Shown one piece after another: positions 27,874-35,551 of a stretch of DNA of 62,292 nt. Source of the stretch: Verrucomicrobiaceae bacterium E54 (lineage in GTDB: Bacteria > Verrucomicrobiota > Verrucomicrobiia > Verrucomicrobiales > Akkermansiaceae); NCBI GenBank assembly GCA_022548915.1, contig JAKZES010000028.1, positions 1 through 62,292 of the forward strand, read 5' to 3'. Made by a program: the position numbers and the translations under genes. The first letter of the stretch is position 1, and each line of letters opens with the position of its first letter. The notes beneath the pieces are model-generated. The model was not told where the DNA came from. It saw nothing but the letters and a program-made list of their open reading frames with translations, and did no database searches.

Positions 27874-28776
27874 GTGCCCGATCCATCTGCCGACAAGATT
27901 CTACAAGCCCTCGTGAAGGTTCTCCGGGTCGAGAGGGAGGCCAAAGGCCTGAACTACGAGGAACTAGGGGCTGTCACCGGACTCCATCGAACCACGCTAG
28001 GGTTGTATGAACGTGGTGAGAGGTGTCCGACAATCGAGGCAGCCCTCCAGATCGCGGAAGCGCTTGGCATGCCGCTCTCATCGCTAATCAGAAAGGCCGA
28101 GGAATCTGCCGAGTCTGGGCGCGTCAGCGAGGAGTTCATCACTCGTCGGGAGGTGCCCCTTGGGAACTTCCGAAACGGCTCCGAACTTCGAAGCTGCCTC
28201 GGCCTGTCTCCCGATGCCGTTAGAGCTGCGATTCTGGACTGCTACAACACGTTGGATACGATCGATCAACAATTGGTCGCCCACGGCGCGGAGCCAATGG
28301 CTCGACTCGTGGAATTAGCCAACCTGTCATCAATGATTGGCAACCTTCTCGGGGCTGGTCTAGCGTCGGCCTCAAACGGTCTCTATCGAAGGAATAGACC
28401 ACACGCCTATCCTGACCTGATCCCTCAAAATCCCGACTACAACGACCTGGAGATCAAGGTGGCTCTGGAGAAGAATAAGCCAAAAGGACATCTTCCAAAG
28501 GCAGGGAACTACATCACATTCCGCTACGTTCTCTGCAATGATTCGGGCCAGTTCATCTCCGGCAAGGAGAACCGCGGGCTTCGTGTCTTCATCTGGGAGG
28601 TGAAGGTGGGGCGAATTAGAGAGTCCGACTTCGACTTGAGCAATACCGAGGGGGATTCTGGAAAAACGGCCGTAATCAAGACCGCGGTGTTCAACGCTAT
28701 GCCCTTGATTTACTTCGATCCCGACTTGCTCCCGTATGCGCGTCGTCGGGACCGTCGCTATCCGGGGTTCAATTAA
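27874..28776 (+). CDS. Restriction endonuclease with N-terminal XRE-type helix-turn-helix domain
   Basis: A 300-aa protein from a GTG start. Residues about 8-70 form a Cro/C1-type helix-turn-helix (LRVEREAKGLNYEELGAVTG, then TTLGLYERGERCP) like RM controller proteins. The C-terminal part holds a PD-(D/E)xK candidate, PDYNDLEIK near residue 187, with a second ExK (WEVK) further on. The tail with NTEGDSGKTAVIKT reminds me of ScaI-type endonucleases, but I am unsure. Divergent from the cytosine methyltransferase, with the operator between. The stop lies 2 nt from the R' core of attC-like site 4, so both RM genes sit in one cassette. A fused controller and nuclease in one chain is unusual. Confidence 0.75.
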   Translation: MPDPSADKILQALVKVLRVEREAKGLNYEELGAVTGLHRTTLGLYERGERCPTIEAALQIAEALGMPLSSLIRKAEESAESGRVSEEFITRREVPLGNFRNGSELRSCLGLSPDAVRAAILDCYNTLDTIDQQLVAHGAEPMARLVELANLSSMIGNLLGAGLASASNGLYRRNRPHAYPDLIPQNPDYNDLEIKVALEKNKPKGHLPKAGNYITFRYVLCNDSGQFISGKENRGLRVFIWEVKVGRIRESDFDLSNTEGDSGKTAVIKTAVFNAMPLIYFDPDLLPYARRRDRRYPGFN

Positions 28777-28778
28777 TT

Positions 28779-28875
28779 GCCGAACGACTAAATCCTCCTA
28801 CCGATGACAGCGAAAACCGACATCTCTACACCCCCGAATCCGCCGCTGGCAGCGGTTAGGAGCGATGCCTTAGGC
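28779..28875 (-). repeat. attC-like site 4 (short type)
   Basis: On minus, R'' reads GCCTAAG (28875-28869, last base off consensus). The arm CTCCTAACCGCTGCCAGCG pairs with the complement of the far arm CTCCTACCGATGACAGCG, leaving one extrahelical A, the feature that sets attC polarity. R' is GTTCGGC (28785-28779), the exact complement of the R'' of site 3, so it marks the start of the RM cassette. Confidence 0.7.
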
Positions 28876-28895
28876 TATTCTTGTGTTGGTTCGTG

Positions 28896-29411
28896 CTATG
28901 GATTCACGGCGGAACCCTTGTGGATGTAGCTCCAAAACACGGGATCGAGATTCCCACCGTCGAGCCTACTGACGATCACCTGATCCTGAGGACCTGTGAA
29001 GTCGTCTTCCTGAATAATCACTTGAATAGTGTAAGGTGCACCGTCGTAGTCGAAACGGCCTGTAAGACCGGTAAGGTGATAGCCAGCCCATGGTGAGCAC
29101 CTGTCAATATCAGCGACAACTTCGTGGTCATAGTCGCCTAGTTCGAAAGTGATGCGGCCCTCTCTTGTGATGGCTAGGTGGTGACCATCGTCTGAGATCC
29201 AGTCTCCGGTGATCCTTCGCCTGAAAGGCAGATCCACGAAATACCACCTGCGAAGCTCCTCAGCCGGCTTCGTCATCGCGAGCACGGCCTCATCCGCGAC
29301 TCCAAAGGTGATGCCTCTCCAAATCCGGAGGTAGTAAAAGCCGCCGTAAATCAACATGATTCCAAGTAGGATGGCGCCATACTTGGCGGATCTCTTGAGG
29401 CCTCGTCTCAT
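28896..29411 (-). CDS. Cassette-borne membrane-anchored protein, unknown function
   Basis: A 171-aa protein with an N-terminal basic segment and one membrane helix (about 10-30), then a soluble beta-rich domain. No family recognised. ATG at 29411 (MRRGLK) gives a typical anchor; an ATG eight codons upstream at 29435 is also open, close to the R' end of attC-like site 5. The stop is followed about 20 nt later by attC-like site 4. Confidence 0.65.
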   Translation of the reverse strand: MRRGLKRSAKYGAILLGIMLIYGGFYYLRIWRGITFGVADEAVLAMTKPAEELRRWYFVDLPFRRRITGDWISDDGHHLAITREGRITFELGDYDHEVVADIDRCSPWAGYHLTGLTGRFDYDGAPYTIQVIIQEDDFTGPQDQVIVSRLDGGNLDPVFWSYIHKGSAVNP

Positions 29412-29439
29412 GGTCCATGGAGAATCACGCTCCATTTCT

Positions 29440-29563
29440 GCCGACGTCGAAGTCCTTTCACACCTGCCCGAGGGCGATGCTCCGACTGTGGGTTGAGGGT
29501 GGAATGGTCATGACAGGTTGAACTCGCGGCGGGGCAGGTGTTGAGAGCGACGCCTTGTTGTGC
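29440..29563 (-). repeat. attC-like site 5 (after the gene at 29571-30044)
   Basis: On minus, R'' GCACAAC begins 7 nt after the stop codon. ACACCTGCCC in one arm is perfectly complementary to GGGCAGGTGT in the other. The R' core reads GTCGGC rather than GTT plus RRRY, a one-base departure. Clearly related in sequence to the site at 26529-26655. Confidence 0.8.
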
Positions 29564-29570
29564 ATTTGAT

Positions 29571-30044
29571 TCAGAGGTAGTCGAAAAAGCGGACCCACCA
29601 CGTGAGCTTGTTGTCGAAGGGTTCGTTCTTCCCGTCGTAAAGTTCTTCGAGTTCGTCGGCATCTACGAACGTGAACCCTCGATCCTCAATGTATCGCTTC
29701 GCCGCCATCACGTTGGTCTTGGTACCTCCGCCATCATCGAGATCACTTCCGAAGAGTGTGAACATCCTCCCGAAGTTCGAGAACCTGAAGGAGAAGAGGT
29801 AGCTGAGTGCTCCGACTCCCTTCTGCCGGTCGTAGTAGCGATCATCGAGGTATCCCACATCAGTGAGGAAAGATGCATCCTGGACATTTCGATCGACGTC
29901 GAGCTTGATGCCCAATATCCGCTCGAGCTCAGGCAGCATTGCGTCGATTTCCTTTATCGCCGTTCCCGGCGCAGAACTTGGCGGAAACTCCCAGTGACCC
30001 TGCTCGTCTGCCTCAAGCAGAATACGTTTGGTCTCTGGATTCAT
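29571..30044 (-). CDS. Cassette-borne small soluble protein, unknown function
   Basis: A 157-aa acidic protein with no signal peptide or membrane segment, rich in Asp, Phe and Tyr. No family recognised. The ATG at 30044 was chosen over one four codons upstream because it begins a more charged, conserved-looking stretch; either fits. The cassette boundary GCACAAC at 30051-30057 is the exact complement of this cassette's start and matches its own R'' core. Confidence 0.6.
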   Translation of the reverse strand: MNPETKRILLEADEQGHWEFPPSSAPGTAIKEIDAMLPELERILGIKLDVDRNVQDASFLTDVGYLDDRYYDRQKGVGALSYLFSFRFSNFGRMFTLFGSDLDDGGGTKTNVMAAKRYIEDRGFTFVDADELEELYDGKNEPFDNKLTWWVRFFDYL

Positions 30045-30057
30045 ATTCCTGCACAAC

Positions 30058-30678
30058 AGTGTATTGTATCGATTCGAGGTATTCCGGTAGTAGCAACTGG
30101 TTGATTCCGGGTCAATCGCCTGGCCGCTTTGACCCCATCACCCTGACAGTCAATGGCTTGCGTGGCGAGACATTCGGTCCCGGTGGGTCCAGGCCTTGCA
30201 GTGGGTGGCCTGGATACCCCGCTGCGGGGTATCCAGGTGATACCCCGAATCGTGTTTTGAGGGCAAAAACACGAGCGTGGAACATTCGTGGAACATCGCC
30301 CGGCCACCCAGATGGGAGCGTGAGTCCTCGAATTTACGGGCGATTCCGGGGATTTTCATTGGTTCGGTCGATTGTTGAGGTTGGCTTGAGGTCTGGTTCT
30401 CCAAGGCTTGTTTTCGTTGATGTGCTCGCATGAACGCATTTTGTGGTGTTCAAATGAGTGGGGCCGGGGCCTGCATTTGAACATTTCCAGCCTCCGGACC
30501 ACCCTCCCCGGGATGACCTCTCCCCTCGAAGCGAGGCCTCCTTCTGCAAGCGCCCCCCGGTATCGACACTCGTCAAACAGCTGGCCTACTCCCCGGTTCC
30601 TCGGGGGATGCCCCCAGGGTGACAAAGTGTCGGCATTCCCGCCTTGATTGCGGCACCTCCATCCACTACCCGATCTGC
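30058..30678. other. Gene-poor region right of the cassette array, with a strong hairpin
   Basis: No convincing gene in 620 nt; short frames on both strands lack conserved features and none resembles an integrase. CCTGGATACCCCG (30209-30221) forms a perfect 13-bp stem with CGGGGTATCCAGG (30225-30237), loop CTG. No T-run follows. This is where an attI site or integrase gene would be expected if the array were complete; I see neither. The hairpin could be a terminator, a REP element or a recombination site. Confidence 0.5.
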
Positions 30679-31401
30679 GTGGTTCCGCATCCGCTCCTCA
30701 GGCACCGCTACGACCGCCTGGAAGACAAGTCCGTCTTCGTCAATGGTCTGTTCGACGCCGGTGCCGAACACTACGACCCGGTCGTCAACTGGGGCTTCCT
30801 CTGCCAGGGCAATTCCTACCGCAAGTGGGCGCTCCAACGGCACGGACTCGAGCCCGGCATGCGGCTCCTCGATGTCGCCTGCGGTACCGGCCTGGTGGCC
30901 GTGGCCGCCGCCGAGATCCTCGGTTCGGCCGATGCCATTTCCTGCGTCGATCCCAGCGAGGGCATGCTCGCCCTGGCCCGGCGGAAGCTTGAGGCGCATT
31001 TCATCCAGGCCGGGGCCGAGGCCCTTCCAGTCGCCGACGCATCCTTCGACTTCCTCTCGGTCGGCTACGCCTTGCGCCATTTCGGCAGTCTTGAAGCCGC
31101 CTTCCGCGAGTTCCGCCGGGTGCTGAAACCGGGTGGCAAGGTCCTGCTGCTCGAAGCCACCAAGCCCGAGAATCCGGTCGGTGCCGCGATGTTCCGCTTC
31201 TACTTCGGCGGGCTCTATCCCTTCCTCACGCGGCTTTTCACCCGCAGCGACCACGCCGAGCGGATGATGCAGTATTTCTGGGAAACCATGGATGCCTGCG
31301 TCCGGCCCGAAACCATCCTGGAAGAGCTTCGGAAGGCGGGCTTCGAGAAGGTCGAGCGAACCCGGCTGGCCGGAATTTTCAGCGAGTACAGCGCCGAATA
31401 G
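30679..31401 (+). CDS. UbiE/MenG-like class I SAM-dependent methyltransferase
   Basis: About 240 aa. The N terminus (EDKSVFVNGLFDAGAEHYD) resembles UbiE/MenG, the C-methyltransferases of ubiquinone and menaquinone synthesis. SAM motif I is LLDVACGTGLVAV near residue 60, followed by an acidic motif (CVDPSEGMLALA) and GYALRHF where UbiE has GLRN. The C-terminal family segment is shorter, so another small-molecule substrate is possible. Start is uncertain: GTG at 30679 fits the family N terminus; a GTG 20 codons upstream at 30619 is in frame. Confidence 0.7.
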   Translation: MVPHPLLRHRYDRLEDKSVFVNGLFDAGAEHYDPVVNWGFLCQGNSYRKWALQRHGLEPGMRLLDVACGTGLVAVAAAEILGSADAISCVDPSEGMLALARRKLEAHFIQAGAEALPVADASFDFLSVGYALRHFGSLEAAFREFRRVLKPGGKVLLLEATKPENPVGAAMFRFYFGGLYPFLTRLFTRSDHAERMMQYFWETMDACVRPETILEELRKAGFEKVERTRLAGIFSEYSAE

Positions 31402-31408
31402 GCCCCCC

Positions 31409-32410
31409 TCAACCCGCCACCCGTTGGTAATCGGCCGGCTCCAGGCAGCAGGGATCGGCAGCGACCCAGTGGCCGGGATCGATCTCCACCAGCGGAAGTT
31501 CCCTGCCGATCGTTTCCTCGTAGCGCGGATGGTCGATCCGGTGCCCGAAGGCACTCCCCTTCGGCGGATCGATCGGCGACGGGACATCCCCCTCCAGCAA
31601 CACCCGCTCGACCTTCATCGCCGGATCGGGGTGAGGGATGGCCGAGAGCAGCGCCTTGGTGTAGGCGTGCTTGGGTTCGCGGTAGATCGTCTCGGAGTCG
31701 GCCATCTCGACGATCTTTCCGAGATACATCACGGCGACCCGGTCGGAGATGTGCTTCACCACCGCCAGGTCGTGGGCGATGAAAAGGTATGAGAGATCCA
31801 TCTCCCGCTGGAGTTCGAGCAGCAGGTTGAGCACCTGGGACTGGACCGAGACGTCGAGCGCCGAAACCGGCTCGTCGCAGATGATCAGCTTCGGGTTCAG
31901 GGCCAGCGCGCGGGCGATGCCGATGCGCTGGCGCTGCCCGCCGGAAAACTCGAAGGGATAGCGGTCGGCACTCGCGGCCTGCAGTCCCACCCGGTCGAGA
32001 ATCTCGTCCACCCGCCTGCGCCGCTCGGCCCGGGAGATCCCGCCGTGGATGATGTACGGCTCCTCCAGTATCTCGCGCACGCTGTGGCGGGCGTTGAGCG
32101 ACTCCACCGGGTCCTGGAACACCATCTGCATGTCCCGCCTCAGGGGGCGCATCGCCGCCGTTCCGAGGTGCGTCACATCGACGCCCTCGAACTCGATCCG
32201 CCCCGCCGTCGGCTTGAGCAGGCGGACGATGGCCTTGCCCAGGGTGGACTTGCCGCAGCCCGACTCTCCCACCAGCCCGAGCGTCTCGCCCTGGCGGATG
32301 CCCAGCGAGACCCCATCGACCGCCCGCACCGCGCCGGTCTGGCGCATCAGCACCCCGCCATGCACGGGAAAGTGAACCTTGAGGTCCTCGACCTTCAGCA
32401 GATCACTCAT
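31409..32410 (-). CDS. Oligopeptide ABC transporter ATPase (OppF-like)
   Basis: A 333-aa ATPase: Walker [10 protein letters not shown] near residue 48, signature [15 protein letters not shown], Walker B LIICDEP, His switch AHD. The C-terminal oligopeptide-transporter tail is present ([12 protein letters not shown]), but the cysteines that bind an iron-sulfur cluster in many OppF/DppF proteins are replaced ([13 protein letters not shown]). Overlaps the OppD-like gene by 4 nt. Last gene of a leftward operon of five. Confidence 0.88.
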   Translation of the reverse strand: MSDLLKVEDLKVHFPVHGGVLMRQTGAVRAVDGVSLGIRQGETLGLVGESGCGKSTLGKAIVRLLKPTAGRIEFEGVDVTHLGTAAMRPLRRDMQMVFQDPVESLNARHSVREILEEPYIIHGGISRAERRRRVDEILDRVGLQAASADRYPFEFSGGQRQRIGIARALALNPKLIICDEPVSALDVSVQSQVLNLLLELQREMDLSYLFIAHDLAVVKHISDRVAVMYLGKIVEMADSETIYREPKHAYTKALLSAIPHPDPAMKVERVLLEGDVPSPIDPPKGSAFGHRIDHPRYEETIGRELPLVEIDPGHWVAADPCCLEPADYQRVAG

Positions 32411-33408
32411 GACCGGACCTCCTTGCGACTGGTTTCCCCGTAGCAGATCGGGCAGCTCTCGACCCAGTGGCCTGGGCTCGCCTCGATGAAGTCCGGCCGC
32501 TCGCGCAGCGTCGGCCCGCGCCGCTCCATGCGCTGGCAGAACCGGCAACCCGGCACGAAATCCCGCAAGCCGGCCACCATCCCGGGAATGACGGGAAGCA
32601 CGGTCTTCGGCTCCGTTTCAATGCGCGGGATCGAGGCCAGCAGGCCCTTGGTGTAGGCATGGAGCGGATTGGCGAAAAGTTCCTTCACCGGCGCCTTCTC
32701 GACCACCCTGCCGGCGTACATGACGACCACCTCGTCGCAGCTTTCGGCGATCACGCCGAGGTCGTGGGTGATCAGGATCATCGACATGCCGAACTCACTC
32801 TGCAGCCGCTTCATCAGGTCGAGGATCTGTGCCTGCACCGTGACGTCGAGCGCGGTGGTCGGCTCATCGGCGATCACCAGATCCGGCCGGCAGGCGAGGG
32901 CCATGGCGATCACCACGCGCTGGCGCATGCCACCCGAGAGCTGGTGGGGATAGTCGCCCACCCTCATTTCGGGAGCGGGAATCCGGACGAGCTTGAGCAT
33001 TTCGATCGAGGCCTCCCACGCCTCCTTCTTGCTCATCTTCTTGTGCAGCAGGAAGCACTCCGAGAGCTGGCGGCCGATCCGGTGCACGGGATTCAGCGCC
33101 GTCATCGGTTCCTGGAAGATCACGCCGATCTCGCCACCGCGCACCGTCCGCATCTCCTTCGGGCTGATCCGGGTAAGGTCGCGTCCCTTGAACATCACCT
33201 CGCCCTGGAGGATCCGGCCGGCGGGCTGCGGCAACAGGCGGATGATGGACATCGCGGTGACGCTCTTGCCGCAACCCGACTCGCCGACAATTCCCAGCGT
33301 GCCTCCCTTGGGCACCGTGAAGTTCACGTGATCCACCGCCCGCGCCAATCCGCCCTCGGTGTCGAAGGCGGTGATCAGGTCCCGGACCTCGAGAATCGCC
33401 TCACTCAT
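32407..33408 (-). CDS. Oligopeptide ABC transporter ATPase (OppD-like)
   Basis: A 333-aa ATPase: Walker [10 protein letters not shown], signature [15 protein letters not shown], Walker [13 protein letters not shown], His switch THD. It retains cysteines in the tail (PGCRFCQR and SCPIC), unlike its OppF-like partner. Overlaps the substrate-binding protein gene by 8 nt and the OppF-like gene by 4 nt. As the plus-strand Opp operon at 38.6-42.1 kb has no ATPases, this pair probably serves both permease sets (inference). Confidence 0.88.
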   Translation of the reverse strand: MSEAILEVRDLITAFDTEGGLARAVDHVNFTVPKGGTLGIVGESGCGKSVTAMSIIRLLPQPAGRILQGEVMFKGRDLTRISPKEMRTVRGGEIGVIFQEPMTALNPVHRIGRQLSECFLLHKKMSKKEAWEASIEMLKLVRIPAPEMRVGDYPHQLSGGMRQRVVIAMALACRPDLVIADEPTTALDVTVQAQILDLMKRLQSEFGMSMILITHDLGVIAESCDEVVVMYAGRVVEKAPVKELFANPLHAYTKGLLASIPRIETEPKTVLPVIPGMVAGLRDFVPGCRFCQRMERRGPTLRERPDFIEASPGHWVESCPICYGETSRKEVRS

Positions 33409-35551
33409 CGGCACCCTCCTCCTGCCCGGGTTCCGTCTCGGCGGGAACGGCGGGAACGGTGTCTTCCTCACCATCGCCTCCGCTCTCGTCCGCCCCGTCG
33501 TCCTCCGCCGACACCACGCTGCGATACTGGTCGAACAGCAGATACTGCTCCTCGAAGGTCTTGCCGTCCCGCATGGCCCGGAGGGTTTCCTCCTTCATCT
33601 CCTCGTCGATCCAGTGGACGTGGGCCTCCTCGGGCAGATAGGCCACCCGCACGTTGAAGTCCTCCGGCCACTGGACCCAGCGCCAGTAGCCGACGCGGTA
33701 GAACGGCCGCTGGAAGGCGGGAATCCACACCGCCCGCTCGTGGAAGATCTCCTCGAGTTCCCAGCTGGTGTCCTTGACCGCCTCGTAGCTCCGCGCGTTG
33801 CGGTTGGCCTCCAGGATCACATCGACCTCCGGGTCGGCGAAGATGGAGAGGTTGTTGGTCATCGGCCGCGGTTTCTTCGTCCCCTCGATGTAGGCCTCCT
33901 TGGAGTGGAACTGCTGGTAGTAGTCGGGGAAGGGCGGAGTGACCGCCCAGCCCGCCAGGGCGATCTCGTGCTCCTTGCGCGAAACCTTCTGGAAAGCCGT
34001 GGTCGTGTCCAGCACCTCCAGCTTGTATTCCACGCCCGCCTTGCGGGCCTCCTCCTTGATCCGGAGCATCATCTGCTCGTAGAGCGGCGGGCTCTTGCGG
34101 ACGATCACCGTGAAGGAAAGCCGCTTGCCTTCCGCATTCCTCAGGATCCCGTCCGGCCCCGGCTCGGTGAAGCCGGCCCGGGCGAAGGCCTCGCGCGCCT
34201 TGGCCAGGGAGAACTCGCGCGGCGTGATGCCCGGATGCGAGATGTCGCCGAAGCCTTCGTTCAGCAGCCTCAGCCGCTCGGCGTCGCCGCGCAAATCCAC
34301 GTCGATGACCTTCTCCCAGTTGGTCGCGTGGGAGAGCCCGACGCGGATATCCAGGTCGTCGAGCAGGGGCTTGCTCATGTTGAAATACAGCCCGATCGAG
34401 GGCCTCGGGTAATCGTTGTAGAAGGTGGCCCGCTCGATGTAGCCGTTGAACACGGCGTCGATCTCGGTCGCCTCGTACCATTTCTTCGGATCGCCGAGCA
34501 GGTAGACGTCGATATCCCCCTGCAGGAACATCTGGAAGGCCTTCTCGGTGTCCCGGACCAGCCGGTACTCGATGCGGTCGACATTGAAACGATTCCTGTA
34601 GTACTTGCGATCCTTCGCCCACCAGTCCTTCACCCGCGTCAGGGCGATCGAGCGGCCCTTCACGATGTCCTCCTCGAGTATCTGATAGGCTCCCGTGGTC
34701 GGGCGGGGACGCCAGTTGTAGCGGCTCTCGAAGTCCGGCCCGAACTCGCGGAAGAACTCCTCCTGCATCGGCCGGACGGAGGCGAAGTAGGGCGGGATCG
34801 GCTTCGGATAGGCGTTGCGGATCGCGAAGTAGTCGTCGCCGTAGGTCGCGACGCCCCAGAACTGCTCGCTGTAGTAGATCCGGTAGAAGGCCTCGCTGAG
34901 GTAGGGCGAGAGATAGATGTAGAAGGCCATCAGCCAGTCGCGCGAGGTCACCTCGGTGCCGTCCGACCAGCGGGCCTCGTCGTCGATGTGAAAATAGACC
35001 GTCTGCCCGTCTTCGCCCACCGCCCAGCGGTCCGCGAGTGCCGGAATGACTTCCATGGTGTTCGGGTGCAGGCCGGTCGGCGCGAGTTCGATGTCATCGT
35101 AGTGATACGAGCGGAATCCGCTGTTGGCCTCCTTTCCCGCCGTCCGGATGGTGGGCGGATACGCCCCTCCCGGAATGTCCGTGTGCATGGTGCCCCCCTT
35201 CTTCGCGTTCGGGGAACCGAGGTCCGGGGAATCCTGGTTGGTCTGCCAGTCGAGGTCCGGGGGAAGATCCGCCTCGGTGAGGATCTCGAAATAGTTCGGC
35301 CGCTCGAGGCGCCGCTCGAGATCGTCGAGCAGGGACTGCGCCTCCTTGCGCGCCGCGTCGTCGAGATCACCCGCCAGCTGTTCCTGCAGCTCGGCCTTCC
35401 GCTTCTCGAGCTTCTCGATTGTTTCGCGGTTGAAGCGCTCGTAGAAGGCCTCCCGCTCGGCGGTGTTGTCGTACGGATCATGGGTCCGCGCCTCGCGGCA
35501 GCCGCCGATCAGGACGGCGGCAAGGGGCAGTAGGAGCAGTCGCCGCATCAT
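33401..35551 (-). CDS. Extracytoplasmic oligopeptide-binding lipoprotein (SBP family 5, YejA-like)
   Basis: A 716-aa lipoprotein with lipobox LIGGC (Cys18). Between lipobox and ligand-binding domain (from about 110) lies an unusual charged coiled-coil stretch (about 30-90), and the C terminus is an acidic tail (Glu/Asp/Ala/Gly-rich, about 680-716). The binding domain carries family-5 features (ARWSDGTEVTSRDW, then DVYLLGDPKKW and a GIL-type lobe). Would deliver peptides to the permeases encoded just upstream. Overlaps both neighbours. Confidence 0.82.
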   Translation of the reverse strand: MMRRLLLLPLAAVLIGGCREARTHDPYDNTAEREAFYERFNRETIEKLEKRKAELQEQLAGDLDDAARKEAQSLLDDLERRLERPNYFEILTEADLPPDLDWQTNQDSPDLGSPNAKKGGTMHTDIPGGAYPPTIRTAGKEANSGFRSYHYDDIELAPTGLHPNTMEVIPALADRWAVGEDGQTVYFHIDDEARWSDGTEVTSRDWLMAFYIYLSPYLSEAFYRIYYSEQFWGVATYGDDYFAIRNAYPKPIPPYFASVRPMQEEFFREFGPDFESRYNWRPRPTTGAYQILEEDIVKGRSIALTRVKDWWAKDRKYYRNRFNVDRIEYRLVRDTEKAFQMFLQGDIDVYLLGDPKKWYEATEIDAVFNGYIERATFYNDYPRPSIGLYFNMSKPLLDDLDIRVGLSHATNWEKVIDVDLRGDAERLRLLNEGFGDISHPGITPREFSLAKAREAFARAGFTEPGPDGILRNAEGKRLSFTVIVRKSPPLYEQMMLRIKEEARKAGVEYKLEVLDTTTAFQKVSRKEHEIALAGWAVTPPFPDYYQQFHSKEAYIEGTKKPRPMTNNLSIFADPEVDVILEANRNARSYEAVKDTSWELEEIFHERAVWIPAFQRPFYRVGYWRWVQWPEDFNVRVAYLPEEAHVHWIDEEMKEETLRAMRDGKTFEEQYLLFDQYRSVVSAEDDGADESGGDGEEDTVPAVPAETEPGQEEGADE

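Larger units (their letters stand above)
25429..30057 (-). mobile_element. Integron-type gene-cassette array without an integrase (CALIN-like)
   Basis: Five imperfect-palindrome sites with attC layout lie at gene 3' ends, all in the same orientation (R'' core on the right, R' core on the left): 25429-25559, 26011-26148, 26529-26655, 28779-28875 and 29440-29563. Integron cassettes show complementarity between the start of a cassette and its own R'' core. This is exact for the restriction-modification cassette (GTTCGGC start, GCCGAAC R'') and for the rightmost one (GTTGTGC start at 30051-30057, GCACAAC R''). GC is visibly lower than in flanking DNA (52% in the line at 26401, 65% at 24001, counted by hand). 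No IntI-like protein was found in the window. Cassette genes: two membrane proteins, an RM pair and two small unknown proteins. Confidence 0.8.

Noticed and set aside
30058-30650. Integron integrase or small genes right of the cassette array
   Set aside because: Short frames at 30041-30307, 30150-30431 and 30408-30647 lack tyrosine-recombinase motifs or any conserved feature.
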